A DNA stretch of 26,892 nucleotides, taken from NCBI GenBank assembly GCA_946479855.1, contig CAMLHL010000041.1:1-26892 (forward strand), given 5' to 3'. The notes under the pieces are model-generated. The model ran no database searches and was not told the DNA's origin. It was given only the letters and a program-made list of their open reading frames with translations. The translations under genes and the position numbers were made by a program. Source of the stretch: an uncultured Pseudomonadota bacterium. GTDB taxonomy: Bacteria > Pseudomonadota > Gammaproteobacteria > Burkholderiales > Rhodocyclaceae. Shown here piece by piece: positions 1 through 7,079 of this stretch (position 1 is its first letter; every line of letters starts with the position of its first letter).

Positions 1-63
1 CGCTACATGAACTTCGATCAGATACCCGAGTTTGTTGATTTGGCGGCAACCGTTGAGATGTAA
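1..63 (+). CDS. 3' end of an unidentified gene (partial)
   Basis: An open frame runs from the window edge to a TAA at 61-63 and gives the C-terminal sequence RYMNFDQIPEFVDLAATVEM. It is followed 31 nt later by a strong Rho-independent terminator, which supports a real gene end. Twenty residues are too few for a family assignment and I do not recognise it. Confidence 0.5.
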   Translation, partial: RYMNFDQIPEFVDLAATVEM

Positions 64-94
64 TGTCTAAGAAATAAAATTTCTTCGACCCTCG

Positions 95-132
95 AAAACC
101 CGCACCGTTACTGGTGCGGGTTTTTATTTTTT
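95..132 (+). terminator. Rho-independent terminator
   Basis: A perfect 12-bp stem (AAAACCCGCACC at 95-106 with GGTGCGGGTTTT at 113-124) closes a 6-nt loop and runs into a T-rich tract (TTTTTATTTTTT). It lies 31 nt after the stop of the partial gene at the left edge and surely ends that transcript. The A-tract on the 5' side could also let it work in the other direction. Confidence 0.9.
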
Positions 133-483
133 AGGCAGTAGAAATGCTGCTAATCAGGCTGGTTGGAGGCTCTTCTCAAGGGCAGCAAAAAAGCAGATTC
201 CGGTCCTCTGTCAATTAACCAGTGGTGTTTGGAGGGCGGCTTTCTGGAACTGAACAGACGTTCCTTTTCGCTCAGCCATCGAATGCCATCAACACCATGA
301 GCAAAATCTGTAATGAACTGCTCGTATTTGTATCAGTTAAGCCCCTCATTGCAGCCGTATGTGGGCCAGTACTTCAATGACAACTTTGGCTGAGATGCTG
401 CCGGTTGTCACTGGCATGAGGCAGCATGTTGGCCTGATGCTCTGAAAAGGGCGGCAATCCGCTACCTACCAGCCGTTCAGATG
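133..483. other. non-coding stretch, nothing recognised
   Basis: About 350 nt between the first terminator and the stop codon of the TetR gene. I see no open frame with a protein-like composition, no RNA gene and no clear hairpin with a T-tract. It may be degenerate DNA. Confidence 0.4.
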
Positions 484-1066
484 CTAATGCCCCTTTGCTG
501 CCTCAGAATTTCCGCTCGCCAGGCGAAGCATCAAAGCGAACAAAGGCGTCAAAAATTGCCCGAAGGACTCGGACGTGGCATGTTCCACCGCTAGGCGATG
601 TTGGCCGCCGACCGCGCTCAAGTGACAGATCCAGCCGAACAGTTCGGCTTCGCTCCGGTTTGGCAGGATCATCGTGCAGGATTCTATGGAAAAGGCCAGA
701 CGGGCCAAGTCCACGCGGCGTACTACTTCGGCAACAAGGTGTTCTCGTTTGGCCCAGGCGCGGATTGCCTCTTCACGCTCGGACGACATGTGGGCCGTCA
801 CTTCAAGATACCGTCCCAGCCGCTCACGTGCATCGAGGCTCTCGGTGACGGCGTTGAGGACGCGGTGCGTGTAGTCGTTTTCCCATTCGGCAAGCAGGGC
901 GCAGACAAATTCGGCGCGATTGGCAAAGTGGTGGTAGAAGGAACCGCGCGTCCCCCTCAGTTGCCGGGCCAGGCGTTCGATGGAAATTCCCTGCGTACCC
1001 TGGTCGTCAAGCTGACGCAAGCCCGCTGCAATCCAGTGGGTGCGACTATTTTTTAAGCTTTGCCAT
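484..1066 (-). pseudogene. TetR-family repressor, frameshifted at codon 5-6
   Basis: Most of the protein is open from a TTG at 1020 to the TAG at 484-486. It carries a TetR N-terminal helix-turn-helix (ISIERLARQLRGTRGSFYHHF) and a divergent C-terminal ligand domain. The natural start appears to be the ATG at 1066-1064, which has a good Shine-Dalgarno (GGAG at 1072-1075, spacing about 6). From there the frame reads MAKLK and then hits a TAG because of a run of six A (1049-1054, minus strand). Removing one A gives MAKLKNSRTHWIAAGLRQL and then the open frame, i.e. 193 aa, a normal TetR length. So this is either a sequencing error, a recent inactivating slip, or a slippage site; initiation at the TTG would lose part of helix 1. 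It is divergent from the glycosyltransferase at 1148 and probably represses it and itself through the palindrome at 1080-1098. Confidence 0.8.
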
Positions 1067-1079
1067 GCTTACTCCGAAA

Positions 1080-1098
1080 ACATACAGTCTGTGTATGT
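1080..1098. promoter_or_regulatory. palindromic operator, probable TetR site
   Basis: Perfect 7-bp inverted repeat ACATACA-gtctg-TGTATGT in the 81-bp gap between the divergent tetR-like and glycosyltransferase genes. It sits 14 nt upstream of the tetR ATG and 50 nt upstream of the glycosyltransferase ATG, where a TetR dimer would block both promoters. The palindrome is seen; the binding protein is inferred from position. Confidence 0.65.
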
Positions 1099-1147
1099 TA
1101 ATGGCTCGTCATTAATTGTGGCGTAACGATGTTCGGGAAAGGACGAG

Positions 1148-2407
1148 ATGAGGATACTGATCGCCACAGCCGGTAGCCACGGCGATGTGCTGCCCTTCGT
1201 CGCCATCGGCAGGGAGTTGTCGCAGCGAGGCCATGAAATTTATTTCTATACCAACCCCGTGTTTGCTGATCTGATCACGAATGCCGGCTTGCGCTTCCGA
1301 CCGGTCGGTACGACCCGGGCCTATGCCGCGCTGTTCAGCGAGGCGGTCGAAAATAATCCCGATTGGGCCTTCCGGCGTGTTGCCCGGGAATTTGAAAGCC
1401 TGGGAGGCGAGTACTACGCGGCCATGCAGGCTGATGTTTTAGCGGGGCAAACGGCGACCGTCGGGAGTTCTTTGCTGTTCGCGCCGCGCCTGCTTGCTGA
1501 AACCTGCGCCGTGCCTTGTATCACCGTGCATCTCGCACCCTGCATCATCCGTTCCGATCGCCATCCGGCACGCCTGATTCCGCGCTGGATCAAGGCCTCG
1601 ACGCCAGCGCTGCTGCGCCGCCTGGCTTGGTGGCAATTGGATCGTTTCTACGATGCGACGCTGACTAAGCCGCTAAACAAGCAACGCGCCACACTTGGCC
1701 TCAAGCCGCTGAAACGGATTTTTCAATCGTGGATACACGAGGCCAACTGCGTCATCGGTCTATTTCCGGCCTGGTTTGCCCAGCCGCAGGATGACTGGCC
1801 GCGACAGCTCGTGCTAACCGATTTCCCGCTTTACGATCATGGCGAGGTACGGACACTGTCTCCCGAACTGCTGCGTTTCATCGAAGCCGGCCCACCACCG
1901 GTCGGCATTTCAGCCGGTACGGCGACTGCCAACTCGCACAAGTTCTTCCAGACCTCGATTGCCGCCTGCCAGGCCGCCGATTTGCGCGCCATCCTACTTT
2001 CACCTTTCGCCTGGCACATTCCCCGCGATCTGCCAGCCGGCATCTTGCACGTCAGCTATGCCCCGTTCGGCAGCCTGCTCCCCCGCCTTGCAGCGTTTGT
2101 CCATCATGGCGGCATCGGTTCGACCAGCCAAGCTTTGCGCGCCGGCGTGCCGCAATTGATCCGTCCTGTGGCCTACGACCAGTTCGACAACTCGGCGCGG
2201 ACCACCGAACTCGGCGTCGGGCGAGAATTGCTGGCCAAACAGTACACGCCACACACGATCGCCAAAACCCTGACCGCATTGACCCGCGATCCCGCAATCC
2301 GGCGGCGCTACCAGGAGGTAGCACAGTGTTTCGGAGAAAATAGTGGTATCGCATTCGCAGCCGATGCCATCGAAAGGACTTGCTTCAAACACGCAATTGA
2401 AAAATAA
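1148..2407 (+). CDS. family-1 glycosyltransferase (UGT/RhlB-like)
   Basis: A 419-aa cytoplasmic or peripheral glycosyltransferase of the GT1 family (GT-B fold), the group of macrolide, sterol and rhamnosyl transferases such as RhlB. The N-terminus (MRILIATAGSHGDVLPFVAIGRELSQRGHE) is the typical first Rossmann strand plus G-S-x-G-D-x-x-P signature. The C-terminal nucleotide-sugar motif HHGGIGSTSQALRAGVPQ, followed by P-x-x-x-DQ, lies around residues 318-345. The length is normal for the family. A purine-rich site (AAAGGA) precedes the ATG by about 5 nt. It is divergent from a TetR gene with a palindrome in between, so its expression is probably inducible by a small molecule. Acceptor and sugar donor cannot be read from the sequence; glycosylation of a lipid or of a toxic hydrophobic compound are both plausible. 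Confidence 0.88.
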   Translation: MRILIATAGSHGDVLPFVAIGRELSQRGHEIYFYTNPVFADLITNAGLRFRPVGTTRAYAALFSEAVENNPDWAFRRVAREFESLGGEYYAAMQADVLAGQTATVGSSLLFAPRLLAETCAVPCITVHLAPCIIRSDRHPARLIPRWIKASTPALLRRLAWWQLDRFYDATLTKPLNKQRATLGLKPLKRIFQSWIHEANCVIGLFPAWFAQPQDDWPRQLVLTDFPLYDHGEVRTLSPELLRFIEAGPPPVGISAGTATANSHKFFQTSIAACQAADLRAILLSPFAWHIPRDLPAGILHVSYAPFGSLLPRLAAFVHHGGIGSTSQALRAGVPQLIRPVAYDQFDNSARTTELGVGRELLAKQYTPHTIAKTLTALTRDPAIRRRYQEVAQCFGENSGIAFAADAIERTCFKHAIEK

Positions 2408-2968
2408 CGGCAGTTCGCTTTGGGTTATGTTGCCAAAGAGCAGCCCTTTGCCAGCAGGTCCGTTCTCGAGGAAATAATGGTTGAGGGTCCTCTGCGGCTA
2501 TAGAGCGGATTACCAACACATTGCAGCACGAGTTAGAGTGCAGTGCGGCCGGATTGGCAAAACGACTTGGTCATGTCAGCAGCAACGGGCAGAAAATCGG
2601 CTGAAGCCGTCATTGGTTCATCGCTGCTAAACCGTTCATTCAGTGCCCGACAGCGGATGCTACCTAGGACGGTTCGCCGCAGATCTATGATGTCGCGTCG
2701 CCATGAGTTTGCTGAGGTCGGGGATGAGGCGGTCCTCTTACGGGAAGGTTTCCTCCGTGAATCCAAGTTGCATTGCAGTGGCTCACTAGAATGGGACTTT
2801 CATCTTGTTTAGATAAAACTCGATAACAAGCTTGGCAACTAGTTCAGCCATGAAGAGTCGTCTGAACTTTTGGATTGATCCTCTACCCGATGGTGGTTTA
2901 TCCTAAATAAAACCCTAGATTCATTAGAGGTTGCTAATGTATAAAGATGTTCAACGGAGGAGACAAGA
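2408..2968. other. 561-nt stretch without a supported gene
   Basis: Open frames exist on both strands around 2533-2812 (77 and 89 codons) but neither has a ribosome binding site or a recognisable domain. Their Ser/Arg-rich compositions look like non-coding translation. The last 100 nt are AT-rich and probably hold the promoter of the sigma-54 regulator (an AT-rich TATAAA-like box at about 2939-2945), but no confident -35 is seen. The compositional change from GC-rich to AT-rich DNA happens in this stretch. Confidence 0.4.
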
Positions 2969-4930
2969 ATGCGGGAAGGCGTAACAAAATTTCAGTTCTC
3001 TTTGGGGCAGTCGCCGACAATCCCGACTAGAGAACAGACTAGACAACGTGTTCTCGCTTCGATAGCACGTTGCGAGGCCAACTATGGCCTTGATCGTAGT
3101 TCTATCACCTGTCGTGACAATATTATGACCTCCTATGAACTGGCAGGTATTAGTGCCAGAGAGGAGCGCTTCCTTCGTATTGCAACCCCTGCATTAGATT
3201 GGCTTCATCAGCAAACAGGAGCCTTGGGGTATTGCTCGCTACTCACAGACCGAGATGGTCTGGCATTGGACCTTCGGTTTGTTGAGCGATTTAATAAAGA
3301 ATTTCATAATAAAGGACTGAGGGTAGGTGCGCGCTGGTCCGAAAAGGAGCAAGGCACATCGGGGGTTGGAACTGCGATTGCCGATCAATTACCAACAGTA
3401 ATTGCTCAAAAGGACCATTTTTTTATATGCAATCAGCAAATTAATTGTTTTGCAGTACCTGTGTTTGGAAAAAACAACCAGATAGTGGGTACTTTCAATA
3501 CAACAGGTTTAGCGGAGCAACCAGATAGGGGGGGGTTTTCAGTTGCCTGTAACCTGACTCTTATGGCTGCCATACGAGTTGAGCAGTCGTTATTTTATGA
3601 AACTCACGCAGTTGATTGGGTTGTGCGACTGGTAAATCAATCCGAAGTATGGGGTTCAGAGAAAGCAGTCTTGATCGCATTCGATGAGACTGGCCGAGTG
3701 CTGGATATGAGTCGGCAACTTGGGGCACAACTGCCTCCCGATGTCCTCCTTAATGGCCTTAATATCGAGGATGTTATTGACGTTTCTTTTGAAAAGCTGT
3801 GCAGTTATGCTTTTTCAAATCCAGGATCCCCTCTGGTTATACGAAATCAAGGTAATTTCAGTATCTTAAGTGCACACATAAAAGCGCCGCGCACAAAAAA
3901 ACAAGCATTACGAAAAGAATCGACCCGAGTTAAATTGAATGAGCTTGAAACTCAAGATACTAAAATGTCTGAAAACTATGCTCGGTTGAAAAGACTAGCC
4001 AACAAGAAAATACCTATTCTTCTACTTGGTGAGACTGGGGCAGGAAAAGAACAAACTGCTCGCTCAATCCATCGCTACAGCAACCGGGCAGATAAGCCCT
4101 TTGTGGCGATCAATTGTGCAGCGATCCCGGAGTCACTCATCGAAAGTGAATTGTTCGGCTACAAAGCGGGCGCCTTCACTGGCGCTAACACTACTGGATC
4201 GTTGGGTAAGATAGCACAGGCAAACGGGGGAACTCTGTTCCTAGATGAAATTGGCGACATGCCACTGCCACTTCAGACTCGATTGCTACGAGTGCTTTCC
4301 GAAGGAGAGTTACTCGCACTAGGAGCAACTACGCCTGAATTGGTTGATCTCGCGATCATATGTGCAACTCACCGAGATTTACCAACGATGGTAAAGGAGA
4401 AGCTATTTCGAGAAGATCTCTTTTATCGCCTGAATGCTGCTACTTTTATAATTCCTCCATTAAGAGAGCGTGAGGATATCTTTGACATAATTGCTTCTGT
4501 GTTCTCAGAAGAAAAATCTAGTCATCGGGTAAGTAAAAAATTGTCTGATGAGGTTGAGAAGATACTTTGTGAGTATTCATGGCCGGGCAATTTTCGAGAG
4601 TTGCGCAATATTTTACGTTATGCGATTGCCGTTTGTGATGGTGATGAAATTAAAGTGGATCACCTTCCAGATAGTTTCAGTAATTCGATATTAAAACCTC
4701 AACCCACTGTATCCAAAATTGATGTCACTAAGATTCCTACCTTAACAGAAAGTAGCGATGGAAATAAATATGACGAACTGGTTAATTCACTCCGAGCTGC
4801 TAATTGGAGTGCAACCATAGCCAGTAAAAATTTAGGTATATCCAGAGCTACACTTTATCGAAGAATGAAAAAATTAGGGATCGTGACTCCAAATACCTTA
4901 GATTCGGTGGCGTTCTCCTTGCCTGATTAG
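2969..4930 (+). CDS. AcoR-type sigma-54-dependent activator
   Basis: A 653-aa enhancer-binding protein that activates RNA polymerase carrying sigma-54. Domain order: an N-terminal sensory region with a GAF-like domain (about residues 60-215), a linker, a central AAA+ domain (about 330-560), and a C-terminal Fis-type helix-turn-helix (about 610-642; SATIASKNLGISRATLYRRM). The AAA+ part is complete: Walker A GETGAGKE (from residue 354), the sigma-54-contacting loop GAFTGA (401-406), Walker B GGTLFLDEIGDM and the sensor-II region SWPGNFREL. There is no receiver domain, so a ligand rather than phosphorylation is expected. AcoR, BmoR and MimR, which respond to acetoin, alcohols or ketones, have this architecture. 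The start is fixed by GGAGGAG seven nt upstream of the ATG. The gene is AT-rich like the operon at 6407-11762, whose -24/-12 promoter and upstream inverted repeat are its likely target; decayed insertion sequences now lie between them. Confidence 0.93.
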   Translation: MREGVTKFQFSLGQSPTIPTREQTRQRVLASIARCEANYGLDRSSITCRDNIMTSYELAGISAREERFLRIATPALDWLHQQTGALGYCSLLTDRDGLALDLRFVERFNKEFHNKGLRVGARWSEKEQGTSGVGTAIADQLPTVIAQKDHFFICNQQINCFAVPVFGKNNQIVGTFNTTGLAEQPDRGGFSVACNLTLMAAIRVEQSLFYETHAVDWVVRLVNQSEVWGSEKAVLIAFDETGRVLDMSRQLGAQLPPDVLLNGLNIEDVIDVSFEKLCSYAFSNPGSPLVIRNQGNFSILSAHIKAPRTKKQALRKESTRVKLNELETQDTKMSENYARLKRLANKKIPILLLGETGAGKEQTARSIHRYSNRADKPFVAINCAAIPESLIESELFGYKAGAFTGANTTGSLGKIAQANGGTLFLDEIGDMPLPLQTRLLRVLSEGELLALGATTPELVDLAIICATHRDLPTMVKEKLFREDLFYRLNAATFIIPPLREREDIFDIIASVFSEEKSSHRVSKKLSDEVEKILCEYSWPGNFRELRNILRYAIAVCDGDEIKVDHLPDSFSNSILKPQPTVSKIDVTKIPTLTESSDGNKYDELVNSLRAANWSATIASKNLGISRATLYRRMKKLGIVTPNTLDSVAFSLPD

Positions 4931-5074
4931 GTTGGCGCTCTTTTAATTGCCACGGCATTGGCGTAGCAAATCCTTTGGTGGCTAATGGTGGCCACCAGCC
5001 CAAGTACCGTCAGAATGGATCGCCAGTCATGGCTATTTGCTGCACTGGCTCCTAGATCTGAATGCATGATGAGC

Positions 5075-5118
5075 GCCTAAGGGGCCTGTGCCGCTGGCTA
5101 TCAGAAGGCCTTTTAGGC
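5075..5118 (+). repeat. stem-loop after the regulator gene
   Basis: GCCTAAGGGGCC (5075-5086) can pair with GGCCTTTTAGGC (5107-5118) as a 12-bp RNA stem with two G-U pairs and a 20-nt loop. No T-tract follows, so it is not a textbook terminator. It may be a degenerate terminator of the regulator gene or part of an IS boundary. The rest of the gap 4931-5222 holds nothing I recognise. Confidence 0.35.
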
Positions 5119-5222
5119 CTGTTCGCCATCCATCCGTGAATGCATCGGCCAGTCTACCACTGGGCACGAGATCAAATCTAGAACAACAGCTAAGTTGCCG
5201 GACCTTATGGGCGCAGATTTAC

Positions 5223-5952
5223 GTGATACCTGTGACCCAGATCATCAGTTTTCTGCAGCAGGCGGAAGCCGGTGTTCCGATCAAGGAACTGTGCCGACAG
5301 TGCGGATTCAGTGACACCTCGTTCTACAACTGGCGGGCGAAATTTGATGGAATGTCCTTTCCAGATGCGAAACGTATGAAGGAACTGGAAGCCGAGAATA
5401 CGAAGCTTAAATGCCTGCTCGCCGAATCGATTCTGGATGCCGAAGCGCTCAAGGCGGCATTAGACCGAAAGCGCAGAGCCCCCAGCTAAAGCGTGCGGCA
5501 GTCATGACGATGCGGGAAGCGACAGCGATTTCCGAACGTCGTGACTGCCAACCGGAGGGTTTGTCGCGCACGGTCCTGCATTACGAGTTGGCCGGTGAAC
5601 GTCGTTGGTTTGGCTATCGTCGCTTGCATGCGCTGGTTCGGCAAGAAGGTGTTCAGGCCAATCGCAAGCGTGTCTATCGGCGCTACAGCGATGCCGGTCT
5701 CTTCGTTTGTCGGCGCAAGCGTCGGTACGGTGTTGCCGTCGAGCGTCAGGCCCTGGAGCGCCCCCACTACACCGAACGAGGTCTGGTCGATGGATTTCAT
5801 CAGTGTTGCCTTGGCCAATGGCCGCTGGATCAAGATACCGACGATTGTCGACGATTTCAGCAAGGAGGCCATCGACCTCGCGGCCGACTTCCGGATTTCG
5901 GGACATTACGTGACGCGCATTCTTGATCAGGCGGCTCGGTTTCGGGGCTACC
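5223..5952 (+). mobile_element. IS3-family element remnant (orfA + broken orfB)
   Basis: Decayed insertion sequence of the IS3 family (IS2/IS407-like group). orfA runs to the TAA at 5487-5489: its helix-turn-helix part (VPIKELCRQCGFSDTSFYNW) and leucine-zipper-like tail (KRMKELEAENTKLKCLLAES) are intact, but the usual basic N-terminus and start codon are gone. orfB begins in an overlapping frame (PQLKRAAVMTMREATAISERR), has a deletion after GLSRTVLHYEL, continues with RRWFGYRRLHALVRQEGVQ, then needs a frame change near 5757 to reach the catalytic core (PNEVWSMDF with the first Asp, then TIVDDFSKEA). It stops after ILDQAARFRG near 5948, so the second Asp and the Glu of the DDE triad are missing. 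It cannot transpose. It separates the sigma-54 activator from its presumed operon and abuts a second IS fragment. Confidence 0.85.
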
Positions 5953-6123
5953 TTACCGGGACTCTTTGGCAGAGTACGCTGCGGTCCTTTTTAGCATGTC
6001 ACCCCTCTCGGTAACACGCTACAACTCTGCCTTCAGACGCCGAGTCTGAGCCGACTGACCGTTGTCCGCGGCTTGCGTGACCGCTCATGTCTCGAATTCT
6101 TCCAGGTAATGCTTACTGCTCAT
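5953..6123 (-). mobile_element. second IS3-family orfA remnant, opposite strand
   Basis: Reading the minus strand from the ATG at 6123 gives exactly 57 codons in one frame ending at a TAA (5953-5955). It starts MSSKHYLEEFET, has a TGA, continues AVTQAADNGQS, then AQTRRLKAEL, a TAG, and RVTERGDMLKRTAAYSAKES. This is the start and the coiled-coil end of an IS3-group orfA (typically MSSKRYxEEFKxEAV... and ...RRLKAELxRVTEERDILKKAAAYFAKES) joined by an in-frame internal deletion that removes the helix-turn-helix. A good ribosome site (AAGGAGG) precedes the ATG. It belongs to a different IS3 subgroup from the neighbour at 5223-5952, and its 3' end meets the broken end of that orfB within a few bases. 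The region 6228-6243 (AGAGGCGGTTCGG on plus) could be the remains of its terminal repeat, with low confidence. Confidence 0.8.
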
Positions 6124-6274
6124 TTGGGCCTCCTTGATCTTAGGTTTAAGGCGCAGATGCGTCTAGCAGGACCAGGCGATTCACTTGTCTCTCTGTTTCA
6201 ACCTGACGAAGCAGATGTCGCATTCTAACTAGAGGCGGTTCGGTCTCTGTTTTGTCAAGCTGAATTAACCATTG

Positions 6275-6309
6275 TGCAACTTATTACGCTTTTATAACAA
6301 TAAGTTACA
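6275..6309. promoter_or_regulatory. inverted repeat, probable enhancer of the sigma-54 activator
   Basis: TGCAACTTATT (6275-6285) is matched by AATAAGTTACA (6299-6309): 10 of 11 positions are complementary across a 13-nt AT-rich spacer. The centre (about 6292) lies about 80 nt before the expected transcription start of the -24/-12 promoter at 6348-6363, a usual place for an enhancer-binding-protein dimer site. Assignment to the activator encoded at 2969-4930 is inference from proximity. Confidence 0.6.
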
Positions 6310-6347
6310 AACTGCTGACACGACAAACTTGGCTTTTTACTGATGGT

Positions 6348-6363
6348 TGGCATGCGGCTTGCG
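6348..6363 (+). promoter_or_regulatory. sigma-54 (-24/-12) promoter
   Basis: TGGCATG-cggc-TTGCG matches the sigma-54 consensus TGGCACG-N4-TTGCW at all key positions: the -24 GG is 6349-6350 and the -12 GC is 6361-6362, with correct spacing. Expected transcription start is near 6374, 33 nt before the GTG of the Rieske gene. Together with the upstream inverted repeat at 6275-6309 and the AcoR-type activator at 2969, this is strong evidence that the operon 6407-11762 is sigma-54 controlled. Confidence 0.85.
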
Positions 6364-6406
6364 GCTACAGGATCGAGGAAGGTTCGATATATCCAGGAGA
6401 CGTTAA

Positions 6407-7021
6407 GTGAAAGATCAACTAATAAACGCTTGTTGTGGCTGCGAAAAAAAAGTCGCCAATTCAACCAGACGTGAAATATTGAAGTTGTGTGGCGGAATAG
6501 CATTCGGAATTTCAGCGGGTAGAAGTTTGCCCGCGTATTCAGCTGAAGTGAGCGATGAACGCCCTGAAGCTGGTGATTATCTCGTTTTATCTGATTCTGA
6601 ATCGAGCGGTACGCCAGTACCTCTATCTATCGATGATCTGAAAGCCGAAGGCAACCCGATCGTCGCTGTGCCCTTTAATCAATCTACCGGGGTGATCAAG
6701 TCCGGTTCTCGGTTGAATAAAGTCATTCTCATTCGGCTGCCTATTGAACGTATCAGTCAAGACATCGTTTCCAAGAGCGCGGATGGGGTACTCGCATATT
6801 CAGCAGTTTGTACGCATCAAGGTTGTGACATCACAACTTACGTTCCCAAAGATGACATCTTTTTTTGCTTTTGTCATCTGTCCCAATTCAGGCCGACAAC
6901 TGGAGGAGATGTCGTCGCAGGTCCCGCGCCGAGACGGCTTCCAATGTTGCCGCTAAGGCTTGAAAAACAAAAACTTGTCGTAGCTGGGAAGTTTTCCTCC
7001 AGACCGGGGGTGGCAACCTAG
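6407..7021 (+). CDS. Tat-exported Rieske [2Fe-2S] protein
   Basis: A 204-aa single-domain Rieske iron-sulfur protein for electron transfer on the periplasmic side. The N-terminus has a Tat motif (S-T-R-R-E-I-L-K at 19-26) before a hydrophobic stretch, which could be a cleaved signal or an uncleaved anchor as in bc1-type Rieske proteins. Cluster ligands are visible: box 1 CTHQGC (C135, H137) and box 2 CFCHLS (C154, H157). C140 and C156 would form the disulfide typical of high-potential Rieske proteins. Start is GTG with AGGAG seven nt upstream. Three cysteines before the Tat motif (CCGC, 9-12) are odd. It is the first gene after the sigma-54 promoter and precedes the PQQ alcohol dehydrogenase gene by 58 nt. 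No cytochrome b or c1 gene is nearby, so it is not part of a bc1 operon. I infer that it accepts electrons from the dehydrogenase or passes them towards the respiratory chain. Confidence 0.88.
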   Translation: MKDQLINACCGCEKKVANSTRREILKLCGGIAFGISAGRSLPAYSAEVSDERPEAGDYLVLSDSESSGTPVPLSIDDLKAEGNPIVAVPFNQSTGVIKSGSRLNKVILIRLPIERISQDIVSKSADGVLAYSAVCTHQGCDITTYVPKDDIFFCFCHLSQFRPTTGGDVVAGPAPRRLPMLPLRLEKQKLVVAGKFSSRPGVAT

Positions 7022-7079
7022 ATAACGCCAACGTTTGTTCCACCAAACTGAAGTCAATGCACATAAAGGAGACATTTAG

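Noticed and set aside
2533..2812. Overlapping 77- and 89-codon frames on both strands
   Set aside because: No ribosome site, no domain, Ser/Arg-rich chance composition; not called as genes.
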